Part shown: positions 1 to 10,842 of the stretch, piece after piece
Position numbering within the stretch: the stretch's first letter is position 1
Layout of the letters: each line of letters opens with the position of its first letter
Source: Stichopus chloronotus
Lineage: Eukaryota; Echinodermata; Holothuroidea; Aspidochirotida; Stichopodidae
Length of the DNA: 64,000 nucleotides
Direction of reading: 5' to 3'
Assembly: GCA_021234535.1 (NCBI GenBank)
Contig: CM037837.1
Span: 1,178,001-1,242,000, forward strand
The notes under the pieces: model-generated
What the model saw: only the letters and a program-made list of their open reading frames with translations
Database searches by the model: none
Told to the model about the DNA's origin: nothing
Translations under genes and position numbers: made by a program

Positions 1-364
1 AAATGAAGCTTAGGTAAATCCCTGCTGTTAATCAATAATCTCAGACAAATGACTAAAAATTTAATACTTACAACCCTGTTTTTGACCCTGTTTTTTTTTG
101 TTAATCTCTAATAATGAAAAGATTTAGAGGTTCTTAACCTTACCATTTTCTGGCCGTGATTTCCCATGGCGTATAAGGTTAGATATTCCTTGTGTATGAC
201 AATAATACTTTCAATTATGTATCCACACACTCCTACAACTCTCCACAGTGAAATGTTAATACCCCTTACAGAGAATTAGGTTTCACTGTCTGCTGACAGT
301 TGAAAGAATAAATATTCCTTTTTAAAACCTTGCAGTCTCACTGTGATAGGTTGATATTCCTCAC
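1..364. other. PITPNM intron 3 (partial)
   Basis: This is the start of the intron that follows PITPNM exon 3 on the minus strand; the donor is at 359-364 (GTGAGG on the minus strand). The next PITP-domain exon is not here and must lie beyond the left edge. I see only AT-rich sequence with a poly-T run near 90-100. Confidence 0.8.
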
Positions 365-568
365 CTACGACCCTGTTCTTCATCTCTGACGGTGAAAGAT
401 TAAATACGTTGTCCTGATGGCCAGCATCAGAAAGATATTTGGTCTCGACGTCCAGCGAAAATTTCTCGATGAAAGGGGTGGTGTACCGTGTCCTGGTGTA
501 CGGGTAAGCATTCCATGATTCTTCTTCCACCATCAACGCTGTCTTTGGTAAGATGGCTCGAAACCATC
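365..568 (-). CDS. PITPNM: PITPNM/RdgB-type phosphatidylinositol transfer protein, coding exon 3
   Basis: The exon encodes the middle of the PITP lipid-transfer domain, which exchanges phosphatidylinositol and phosphatidic acid between membranes at ER-plasma membrane contacts. The translation starts at the WFRA stretch, then VEEESWNAYPYTRTRYT, and ends at SPSEMKNRVV. The EEESWNAYPYTRTRYT wording matches the PITPNM1/2 (RdgB-alpha) class, not PITPNC1 or class I PITPs. The Glu and Asn that contact the inositol headgroup in PITP-alpha (E86, N90) are present. The acceptor follows a pyrimidine tract ending CTCAG, and the donor is GTAG/GTGAGG. Length is 204 bp with phase 1 at both ends, which fits the family. 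The ORF continues past the donor into intron and is not coding there. Later domains (DDHD, LNS2) are outside the window. Confidence 0.93.
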
Positions 569-1073
569 CTGAGGAGACGAGAGAAAACGGAGGTCAAGAT
601 TCACATCGGATGATGAATTTAACTACAGATACGTACAGAGTTACCAATTTATCATGACAGTTCAAGAAACCATATCTTACATTTCCATGATGACAGTTAC
701 AGAAGACTTATTCTCAACTAACGCACCTTTCCAGTGGCTTTGATAAACATTCAAATGTTTCACTGGTCCCCTGTTGATATATTGCAACAAGTACTACCAC
801 TCACTACTGTTTGTACACATGTTACGCAAGTACAAACAGAAATGAATAAACGAACGAATCACTACCGAAATAACCAATGAACAAATGAAGTTGCATGCTT
901 TCTTTCCGATACATTTTTCAACCACAATTAGGCATATATACAAGCCTTTAGAGAGGAATGAATCTTTAAGTTAAACGATCAGCAACAACGGAGTGAGTGA
1001 CGATGGTTTTTTCTCTTATTTTTTCCTTTTTTTTTTTTTCAATTTTACACTAATTCAAACTTTCTTTAAAACC

Positions 1074-1765
1074 AGAAAGCCAAAAGGCTTGGTCATTCCT
1101 TGCCATATGACTAATATTATGACAAACATGAACTACCCACAAGACAAGTATGAGATCAACTACAGTTTATTCTTCTCGAGACATGATAACCTGTGGACCG
1201 AATTTACCTTTCTCCTCCTCTTAAAACAAGTGTGCCAAAATTGATAGAGGTCATCTATTCAATATGCGCAATACACTTGCTAAGTATGAAATCCCTCACA
1301 GTTACCCTTCTTGATAGTGTTAACAAGATTTTGACTTTTGAGGACCATCAAATCTTTGACCTCCACAAAAACAATACAGGCACAACCAATGAAAATGAGC
1401 AATATACCTGGTAAGTATTGGATCCCTCACAGTTTACACGACTTTTACCCTTTGAACTCTAATGAAGTGACTGCAAATGACCTTTGACCTACACCTAAAA
1501 CAATATGGAACTAGAATGAACTAAACATGAACAATCCATAGGTATGAGATCTCTCACAGTTACCATTCTTTAGATAGAAGTGTTAAGAAGGTTAATACAC
1601 TATATGAGCTCTGGTGACCATAAGTGACCTTTGACCTCCACTAAAATCAATAGGGATCATCTATTCAGTATGGCCGATTTACACACTCAGTATGAAATCA
1701 GTCACGGTTACCCTTCTTCAGATATTCTGGTTACAAGGTATTCACAGTTTGGCATGTGGGTTGAT
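1074..1765 (+). mobile_element. HINE/Helentron-like repeat element, degenerate copy
   Basis: It starts with the same small hairpin (AGCC-aaaa-GGCT) and the ATTCCTTGCC motif as the better copy at 6716. About four diverged ~145-bp units follow, built on GACCTTTGACCTCCAC and a CAGTTACCCTTCTT-like block. The microsatellite and 3' hairpin found in the better copy are missing, so this one looks 3' truncated near 1765. It is non-coding; ORFs at 993-1414 are chance frames inside it. Confidence 0.55.
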
Positions 1766-2402
1766 ATGACCCTCTTAGATTACTTTTGATGAACGAAATA
1801 GTCTGCAGTACCTAAGGATACTATCCTTTTCAACAGTGAAAATAAATATAAGAATGTCTTTAACAAAGTATGAACCAACCTCTGCTCTAAACCTTTTGTG
1901 TCTTTTTCCACCAGGTTCCTTCGTTACAATCCTAAATTGGTGCACTAGACTATTTAGCAAAACTGTAGTTGGTCAGAGACAATATATCTGAAAGACCCTT
2001 GTCAGGCCTTTATTTACACCACACTTGCTGCTGTATATCTCACCAAAGGTGGGATTCATCAAAGGAGATGAATTTTAAACCTTTCACAACAATCAAATAA
2101 AAACCTCTTATTTGATATTATCACCTTCTAAGGAATTATATTATTAGTTCAGGAATTAGTGTTTGGTTCTAAACTTCTTCAGCAGATCTGGAACCATTAA
2201 CAATTGCAATGATACCGTGGCAATGTATGACAAATTTATGATTGCAAGAAGAATTTACTCTCTTCTCCAAAATTGAGAGATTGACAAAATTTCAGCTGTG
2301 TATTCGGCCAAAATTTTAGCACCCTGCAAAGTACATGTGAGCTGTTTTTCTCTGTAAGTACATATACTGCACGGTTTGATTTGTAAGAAAAATTTTCACC
2401 AA

Positions 2403-2734
2403 AGGAAAATGTCGTTTGTTTTAAAGAAAAAAAATGTATATATAATATAACATTTATGGATACAGAATGATAGATTATTCAAAATAAGGCATGACAGTAG
2501 CCTTTTTTTTCCAAGAGTTTCCACGGACAAGCGTTCAGTTATTTGTTGTGAATAATTGCCCAACCAAAATTTCAAATATTCAAATGATGCACCATCTTGG
2601 AGTCACCTTACGCATGATGTTTTAAGGACATCATTGCCTACTGCTGTTTACTGCTGAGACTGAATAATTTAACAATGATTAAAGCCATTTTCGGCATGTG
2701 CAATGTCGGTGGAATTCAAACGCAAAATTTCCCT
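2403..2734. mobile_element. TTAA-type MITE, family D, copy 1
   Basis: The imperfect terminal inverted repeats read AGGAAAATGTCGTTTG at the left and, reversed from the right, AGGGAAATTTTGCGTTTG. The interior is clearly homologous to 35364-35710: a GATAGATTA(T/C)TCAAAATAAGG block, CAGTTATTTGTTG, and TTCAAATGATGCA. The flanking tetranucleotides are CCAA and TTGA, read as decayed TTAA. There is no coding capacity. TTAA targets and AGGG ends suggest a piggyBac-related origin, which is inference. Confidence 0.6.
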
Positions 2735-5700
2735 TTGAATGCACATACACCGGTAAACGCTACCACTCCGCAAAGACAATTGCGAGGAAGTGCAGACCTG
2801 GTGACTGATCATACAGCAACATGAATTGCCATCTCTGCTGCAACTGCTTGAACCGCATCATTTCTTCCCAAAACACTGGAAGAGAGAGTTCACCCGGCAA
2901 ACGACCAGTGGAGTCGACTCTCTGACGAGAATCAATGTTCAGAAATGTGATTATTTTGTGGCATTTTGGAAAATTTACTTTCAGAAATACAAAAATATGC
3001 ACCATTAACGTGAAATCCATCTCTGACAGCTAGAAGGCAGTAGGCGACTCTTGAGAAAAGAACCAATTTGGTTCGACGGGTGCCTCGGAAATTTCGCTGT
3101 CTTTGCGGCAAATCAAATTTGAGGATGATGTGGCCCCGGGAAGAGCCAAACTGTTATTAAATTACAGTAACTGTGTACATTCCAGAGATCAAAACCAGAC
3201 CGAAAAAACCGTCCCTTGCAGGGTTTTGCTTGGTGAGAACCTCCTACGTCATGAGTTTGTCAAGTATGAGAGAAAGATTCTCAGGGCTACCAAGAGAAAA
3301 TAATTTGACAAGGCCATCATAAGTTTGGGCGGAATTCAAGGGAGAGTGCCGAACTGACATCTATGAAACTAAAAGACAACAGACTGTGGTGACAATTTTT
3401 CAGAAGGATCAAAAGATCTAAATCCAAGGTCATTGATCTAATATCACTGTGATAATGGAAACTACCAGCTAGACCATTGTCCCTAATGCAGAACACGCAC
3501 CTTGCCAATCTGAAAGAGTCAATATGCAATTCAGTCATACACATAAATGAAGCATAGCACCTCACCCTTGCATGCTGAAGATACTGTCATGATCTGAGGT
3601 AATAGCATGAAATAAAATGCCACATCAGTACTGAACCACCATATCATCACTTATGAGGATTCACCCTTGGTCTGTACCAGTCCAATGATACATTTCATCA
3701 TATGTCAAGGAATGTCCCTCACATACTGTATTTCTACAGATATTGTGCAGTCGAGTCGTGCACAGAATTTTTATTTCCCTGTGTCCTCCGACCTATTGTT
3801 CTCACTTCCTGTGACCTGCAGTGATCAAAAGCCCACGGATCAGGTAATTCAGAAGTGTGCTTTTCTGCGTTAAGGGGACACCTCACGGCATGTACGAAAT
3901 AGTTTCAACAGTCAATATTGATAAGATCATGTATGGCTATACTATACACTCATAGCACCAGCTGTGAGACTCAATATTTCTACCCCGAAGGGACTATGAC
4001 AAATTATTCTCGAAGGAAATTTTTATTTTCTTGGAAAACAAGTTTATTTGACATTATTTAATATGTCACAGTTCTACTGATGTACTACACAGATCACAAA
4101 TTACTGACTCACAGAAGCACGTGACAATACCCCTGTAGCTGATAAGAAACATTAATAAACATTTTTTTCCTGGTATCGGAAGTGAAGGTTTATATACCTG
4201 TAATGAAACAGCTTGTTCTGCAATCCCTTGACATCCCTAATTACATTACAAGTTCACGAGTAGTGAATACTTCCACCCAAGGCAAAGAGCGATATATGCC
4301 TTAACTTTCCGACTAAAATATGCTTGTTGTATTAAAGTACAGCTTACAGAAAAGTTAGGAATCAACGATGAGAAGAATGCAAATTTGATTCAATCACCTT
4401 CCACAACCTTACTGTGCCTCTTAAACACATACATAACATATGCCTACATGCTCAATGCATCCAGCAGGCTCAGCGTCACATAAATTCACACAGCGCTAAC
4501 AAGAAGTTGGTGGCGCTCTTGCAGAATACAAGCTACACTGCAATAGCATTTTTTAAGTACTGGCCAAAGAGTCCATACAAGATTCCTGCATCCTAGGAGA
4601 ACAATAACTTTATTGCTCGTCTTCGTTCATTTTTTTTTTGATGAAACATTTTACTGGAAGAGACTGAAACATCATAACGAGAATGTTTATGAACTCAAAA
4701 GAATGAAAAGACTATAGGATGTGTCTGAGATCACTTTTTCTTAATTCCACACAACACTGGACTTGGATCTATCAATAATAGCATGATTGTTTCATTAATA
4801 CCAATAAAGTTGCAGACATTTCTCAATTTTATGCACTTCTAGAAAATACTCCATTCAACCCAGAGTGAACTTGGAGACATTCCATAAAATGTTTCAAGCT
4901 CATTACCGGCAAGGTTTAAAACATGTCATTTTGCTTCCTGAACAGATGTACACACAGTTAATTAAATTTGGAACCAACGCAACAAATTTCAGTGAAAGCA
5001 AGTTAACATACAAAAAATGTTGGGATGTCAAAACTAGATGAGACCGCTGACTGGTTGGTCCAAGCAGCCACTTGTAAGTGGAATGATCTATAGTCTGGCA
5101 AACTTGCTGGAGTCATCCTATCAAATTTCTCTCTGAGTGGTCTCTGCCAATCCTCCAAATTGGTCACCGAGCAGACACGGCAGAGGCGTAATTATATGCC
5201 TGGGCTGCAGACAAACAGCACGTCACCGTCTAGTACTAGGACACTTCAGAGCATGAATTTTAATTCACAATCTGGGACAGGGATGTCTAGGACTGTCCAA
5301 AGAGGGCAAACTGACGCAGGGTGGATGATGTATTATTGTTCGCTGGAAATCAAACAGGTCCAGTAGTGAAGAGGGACCAGCTGGGGGATAAACCCTAAAA
5401 CTTTTGCCGCCAATTAGTGGCACCAAGGGTGCATGGGGACATTTTCTCAGGTCAAAAACTTTGCCTCCCAGTCACCCCCCCCCCTCCTATCAGCTGAAGT
5501 GATCTGACAAATACATGCATTTATCTACTCCCTGTTCATAGTCATGATATTGCATTTACCTTTCTGTTTTATGAAGCCCTGAGACTTCATTTTTCACCGA
5601 GAGATAAGCTAAAACCTTAGAGATTCCAGGGGCTTTTACATCCTGGGACCCAACAAGTTTTCACTGTTGTCAACTAAGAGGAATAGCTGAATTTATTAAA

Positions 5701-7299
5701 ATCATTTGGAATCTTTGGGTTAATAATGCACTTTAAAACCGAAGTATATGCTGAGACTTGAGTTTTAACCAAGGATAAACTAAAACCTCAGAGCTTTCTG
5801 CAGGCATTGCGCCTTGACCCCCCACCAGGGCTTTGCTCCTGCATCAAACCAGCCCCTAGGATGGGCCCCTGCACCCCACTCACTTCGCTCACCGTGTGCA
5901 CTCACCCTACACACAAAACCGATTGCCATCCAGCAGTTTCTTTTGCCCTACACTTGACCTACAAAATCCTAGTGCCACCACTATTTGACCCCTCCACCAA
6001 AGAAAAGAAAAAATACGATTAACTCACATCTGCCTGTGGGCCCACATCCTATTTACATCAAAGGCAGCGTCAGCTACTGTTGTAAAGGGTGGGCGCACAA
6101 AGTTCATGAAAGGTGCACTATGAGTGAGGAGCACATGCCTCACTATACCCCTTGCACCAGAAATGTCACGCAAAATGTGAGATATAGATCTAACTTTATT
6201 TTGTATTCCTCCTGGTCAGCCTGAGAGGGGTCATGTCCCCTGTCCCGTTATGGGTCTGTCATTGATTTATATCGTAGCCCACCATTGGAATCTGACCTGG
6301 CTTCAGTCTAAAGTGAAACACTTCAGGCATCCTTACTAGCTACACCGTTTATGAGAATAACATCATCCGGCAGTAAATCACTTCCTCAAGGAACAATTAT
6401 CTCAGAATTAATACCTGCCACGAAAAATACCGATATACATCATAAAGCATATATCATTCTGGGAAATGCCAGGAATGATCATGACCTACGATGCTTGGAA
6501 GGGCATAACCTTTGGTGGGAATCGGAAGTTATGCGTTTGATAAAACCAAAGTACACTCCTATTAAAGCCGAGATAATTGGAAGAGTGCACGGTGAAGTCT
6601 CACGGTAGACCGTGTCAATGATGAGAGTTCCTAGCATCTACAGTTCTCACAAAATATCAGTAGTGCACATGGCTGAAACAATTCAATGTAGAAAACTGCA
6701 TGTGAATGACCAACCAGAAAGCCAAAAGGCTTTGTGATTCCTTGCCCACATGGTTATATTATACAAGCAATGAATTATTCACATGACAAGTATGAGATCA
6801 ACTGGCGTTACTGGTCTTGAAACAACACAATTAATAAGCCTTTAACCAAATAACCTTTATTTTGGTGGGACCTCAAATGACATTTGACATCCACTAAAGC
6901 AATAGGGATCACCTACCCAGTATGGGGAACCTACACATCAAGTATGACATCAGTCAACATTACTCTTCTGGAGATAATGGGCTAGAAAATTTCACCTCCG
7001 GGGACCGCAAACGACCTTTGATCTCCACAAAAACAATAGGAAATCATCTACTCAATATGACTACCCACACACCAAGTATGACATCAGTCACACTTACCCT
7101 TCTAGAGATACTGTGTTTACAATGTGTTTACAGTTTGACTCAGGGTGACCTCAAGTGACCTTTATCTCCACCAAAAACAATAGGGATCATCTACTCAATA
7201 TGACCAACAAACACACCAAGTATGGCATCAGTCGCAGTTACCGTTCTTGAGATATCATGTTTACAAGGTTTTCACATTTTGACCTCTGGTGACCTCAAA

Positions 7300-7892
7300 T
7301 GACCTTTGACCTCCACCAAAAGCAACAGGGATCATCTACTTAATATGATCAACCCACACAGTAAGTATGACATCAGTCACAGTTACTCTTCTGCAGATAC
7401 TGTGTTTACAAGGTTTTCACATTTTGACCTCTGGTGACCTCAAATGACCTTTGACCTCCACCAAAAGCAATAGGGACCATCTACTTAATATGACCAACCC
7501 ACACAGTAAGTATGACATCAGTCACAGTTAGTCTTCTGCAGATACTGTGTTTACAAGGTTTTTCCAGTTTGACCTCCATTGACCTCAAACGACCTTTGAC
7601 CGCTACCAAAAACGATAGGGATCATCTACTCAATATGTCTAACCCACACACCAGGTATAATATCAGACACAGTTACCGTTCTTGAGATATCGTGTTTACG
7701 AGGTTTTCACATTTTGACCTCTGGTGACCTCAAATGACCTTTGACCTCCACCAAAAGCAATAGGGATCATCTACTTCATATGACCAACCCACACAGTAAG
7801 TATGACATCAGTCACAGTTACCCTTCTGGAGACATTATGTTTACAAGGTTTTTCCAGTTTGACCTCCGTTGACCTCAAATGACCTTTGACCT
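7300..7892 (-). promoter_or_regulatory. Array of DR1-type nuclear receptor half-site repeats
   Basis: TGACCTTTGACCT is the reverse complement of AGGTCAAAGGTCA, a perfect DR1 site bound by HNF4 or RXR heterodimers in animals. Exact copies lie at 7300-7312, 7445-7457, 7735-7747 and 7880-7892, one per 145-bp unit; the unit at 7581 has mismatches. A third half-site (TGACCTC) sits just upstream in most units. Further exact copies occur at 1478-1490, 1625-1637, 10545-10557 and 10690-10702. Function is not shown by sequence. Confidence 0.5.
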
Positions 7893-8071
7893 CCACTAAA
7901 AACAATAGGGATCATCTACTCAATATGACCAACCCACACACCAAGTATGACATCAGTCATGGTTACCCTTCTTGAGATAATCGTGTTTACAAGAAGTGTC
8001 ACATACACACATACACACACCCTCACACACTCACACCCATACACACACACACACGACATCACCATCGCATA

Positions 8072-8098
8072 GATTCCTTCTGCCTTCGGCAAGGAATC
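8072..8098. repeat. 3' stem-loop of the HINE-like element
   Basis: GATTCCTT pairs with AAGGAATC, then after a one-base bulge TGCC pairs with GGCA around a 3-base loop. It lies directly after the CA-rich tract and caps the tandem array, as the terminal stem-loop does in Helentron-type elements. Confidence 0.7.
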
Positions 8099-9157
8099 AA
8101 AAAGTGAGGAAATCCAGTGATGATGTAACTCTCAAAGGATGTAATGCATCACCCCAGACAGTTCCAATTCTCCCAACCACCTACCTCTAGTCCCTCCCTC
8201 AGCCTGTCTTACATTCCTCCACATGTGTAATCAAAACAATGGATCCATGTGTACGCTGTGTAATACGAGCTGCTCTGCCTCTGTCGAATTTGCTGGCAAT
8301 CTAAGAGTACTGTAACTTAGAACCAGTTGAGAATTTTCCTTTCAGGGAGGTAAAAATATAGCTTAGGGAGATGCAATACAGCCTTTAATGTCACCACCTT
8401 TGTTTTACAATCACTTCAAAGAGTTAGAAATGTCTAAGACTCTCTGACCTTGGCTGGCTAAAGCTCTTCAGTTTCAACTCGACCTTATTTCACACCACAC
8501 TTGGTACCAGAGTCGAATCTCTTGCTTAAGCCTAGATGGAACCACACGATCGATCTGTAATTGTCACTGTAATATTATACAGGACAATGCCCATCCAAAA
8601 TGCTCCAACACATGCATAGCCGTCCAGGCACTAAGCTTGCAGATGAGGTGAACTGATACCTAAGTCACCTTAATATGGCCTCTGGATATTCCTCCTGACA
8701 TCCATCTTCTATTTTTGGCAAAATTTGGGAATCAGAGGCAAAGTGTGTGCATAAAGATGCAAAGGTCTAAGTTGCTACTGAAAAGCAGACAATATTGCCT
8801 GGGTGGAACTCCCAGTGGCGACTACAGACTTCATCGGTTTAAACACACGTTTCTTTCCGTTTTAATGTCCATGTTCATTCCATGCCATAAAGTATAATGT
8901 ATTTATATACATCTAAACGTATTTATATCAGATGTCTGATGATGACCCCCTTCCCCCACCCATTCCAGTTGTAATGTAAATGTTATTACATCTGTATTAT
9001 CAGTAGGAAGAAAAGGAAAGAAGTGACATCAATAGGGGAGAGGAACAATGCATGAGAAAGAGAAGAAGAAGAAAGAAGGCAAACAAAAGAGAATCAGGAC
9101 AAAGCAAGAGGAAGAACATCAGAAGGTCAAAAGTAATTGCCCAGTAATTCCATGATT

Positions 9158-9478
9158 TCCCCACAACTTACTGGTTACGGGTATTCATGAGTGACTATAC
9201 TTACACCTTGCTCACATTTATGCATAATATGAAACAAGAAAAAATACAAGAAAACTATAGGTTTTTTTTTTTTCACCAAACTCCTGTTCATGGAGAAATC
9301 TGTTGGATTGAAAAAGCCATGCATGCAACAGGAAGCGAAATCTTGACCGTCACCAGGCAGATCTACAGCATAGAGGGCGTGGTGTGAGAACAGTTTTTTA
9401 TTTGACTGAGGTTTATTGAACCTTTTTCAACACTGCAAAAGTGTGATCAAGGGGGAAATACTACATCTGCAATGTGAG
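9158..9478. mobile_element. DIRS-terminus relic, solo MITE-like copy
   Basis: The left end (CCCCACAACTTACTGGT, then GGGTATTCATGAGTGAC and an ACTTACACCTTG block) matches the left end of the DIRS element at 41037. The right end (CAAGGGGGAAATACTACATC, ending near ATGTGAG) resembles its right end. The two ends are separated by about 200 bp of unrelated, decayed sequence. It is read as an internally deleted, old non-autonomous copy. Confidence 0.5.
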
Positions 9479-9769
9479 TGTGTCCAGTCCTAAATTATCA
9501 AGCTCTGCTGATGATGTGTCAAGCACAATTCATCAAAGCATCTGCCAATTTGACCTCAATTTGACCTTTCTCGGACGTTTCTCACTATTTCTGAATCATA
9601 TCAAGAGGTCAATGATTGCTTTTCCTGTTCTTGCTGAAACTTTAAACTTCTACCCCTTAATCCAGCATTCAGTGCAAGTAAATGTTACAAATCAAAACCA
9701 TGATCACTGTAAATACTACAGCAGGGACTATGTTGCACATTGCAGTGTTGTCTTTGTCATACAACTTAC

Positions 9770-9903
9770 CAGGCATATGGCTGCCAATGTGGTATATTTT
9801 GTGCGTATATTGTCCTTTCCCACCAGGGTCCATTTTCATAAGGTCTGTTTACCAGGATCTCGACTCCACTTCCGGCACCTTTGCTCTCCTGGCGAGACTT
9901 TTT
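9770..9903 (-). CDS. PITPNM: PITPNM/RdgB-type PITP, coding exon 2, with +1 frameshift
   Basis: The exon encodes residues directly after exon 1: KKSRQESKGAGSGVEILVNR, then PYENGP, and in the shifted frame QYTHKIYHIGSHMPG. This matches the PITPNM family (KKSREES, GSGVEIL, QYTHKVYHVGSHIPG). The Thr and Lys of QYTHK correspond to PITP-alpha T59 and K61, which contact phosphoinositol. The acceptor follows TTTTACAG and the donor is CTG/GTAAG. The exon is 134 bp, but its neighbours need phase 0 in and phase 1 out, so 133 bp is expected. The extra base lies near the GGG at 9826-9828 (plus strand), between the GP and GGKG codons. It could be an assembly error, a polymorphism or a true lesion. Confidence 0.88.
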
Positions 9904-10496
9904 CTGTAAAATGCAAAAAATGGACAAAATTTAGGCATTTCTGAATATGTAATAAATTGCATTTCTTGCAAGGATTTGCAGAAGAACAGACTTCCAACCA
10001 CTTCTGTTAAAATAACCTGCACAGTCAATCTGATGACCACTGTATATTAAGTAAGACTTAAAACTATACAGTGCATCATGGCTATTTGCTGAGCAAAAGC
10101 TCATTTACCATGATACCCGATTCTGCTAAATTTATTGTTTAACTTACATGAATTGGTGAGTCACAGGGCAAGTCAAGAAACTGGTAATGTGAGGGGTTAG
10201 GTAATTAGGAAATTATTACTGAGAATAGCTATTCAACAAAAATACAGTCAGGCATGGAAGCTTGGGTGCACTTCACACAGCTGCCTTGGGAATAGGCCCC
10301 ACCAATACACCGACAAATCTCGACATATCATGTTGTGACAGGTTTTGACTTTTGATTAGAACTCTGTTGAGCTTACCTGCCGACACACCGAGAATGCTGT
10401 TAAGTGCTATCTACAGCATTATAAAGCACACATGACACCACATTTTGAAGATTGCCAACATTCACTTTCTTACTGCATATTTACAGTCTACTACCA

Positions 10497-10842
10497 GAAG
10501 AGTGTTTACAAGGTTTTCACAATCTGACCTATGTTGACCTCAAATGACCTTTGACCTACACCAAAAATAATAGTGATCTTGCACTCAATGTGGTACACCT
10601 ACACAACAAATATGAGATATGTCCAAGCTTCCCTTCTTGAGATATGGTGTTTACAACGTGTTCACAATTTGACCTCTGTTGATCCCAAATGACCTTTGAC
10701 CTCCTCTGAAACAGTAGGGTTCTTTAACTCTATGTGGTACACCTACTAGTATGTACTAAATATGATATCTGTTCAAGCTTCCCTTCTTGAGATATCCAGT
10801 TTACAAAGTAGGCATAACAAAACATACACACACACACCCATA
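10497..10842 (+). mobile_element. HINE-like repeat fragment
   Basis: Two diverged ~145-bp units carry GTGTTTACAAGGTTTTCACA, TGACCTTTGACCT and CTTCCCTTCTTGAGATAT blocks, and end in a short CA microsatellite (about 10827-10838). The order matches the 3' part of the element at 6716, but the terminal hairpin is not recognisable. Confidence 0.55.

Larger units (their letters stand above)
6716..8105 (+). mobile_element. HINE/Helentron-like element with 145-bp tandem core
   Basis: The 5' end has a small hairpin (AGCCaaaaGGCT) followed by GTGATTCCTTGCC. The core is about eight units; clear unit anchors fall at 7003, 7147, 7291, 7436, 7581, 7726 and 7871, giving a 144-145 bp period. A CA-rich microsatellite follows (about 8004-8054), and the 3' end is a strong hairpin (8072-8098) whose arm GGCAAGGAATC is the inverse of the 5' motif. 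The order of subterminal inverted repeat, tandem core, microsatellite and 3' stem-loop is the layout of Helentron-associated (HINE) non-autonomous elements. No Rep/helicase is present. Assignment to the family is inference. Confidence 0.6.
569..9769. other. PITPNM intron 2 (9.2 kb) with repeats
   Basis: This intron lies between exons 2 and 3 and holds no other convincing exon. It contains two HINE-like tandem-repeat elements (1074-1765 and 6716-8105), a TTAA-type MITE (2403-2734) and a DIRS-terminus relic (9158-9478). Short ORFs such as 3103-3303, 5160-5366 and 6351-6608 lack protein-like composition or splice support. The rest is AT-rich sequence in which I see nothing further. Confidence 0.7.

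Noticed and set aside
9474..9944. 156-codon plus-strand ORF
   Set aside because: It overlaps PITPNM exon 2 on the opposite strand; its openness comes from that exon and the neighbouring repeat relic. The sequence shows no domain.
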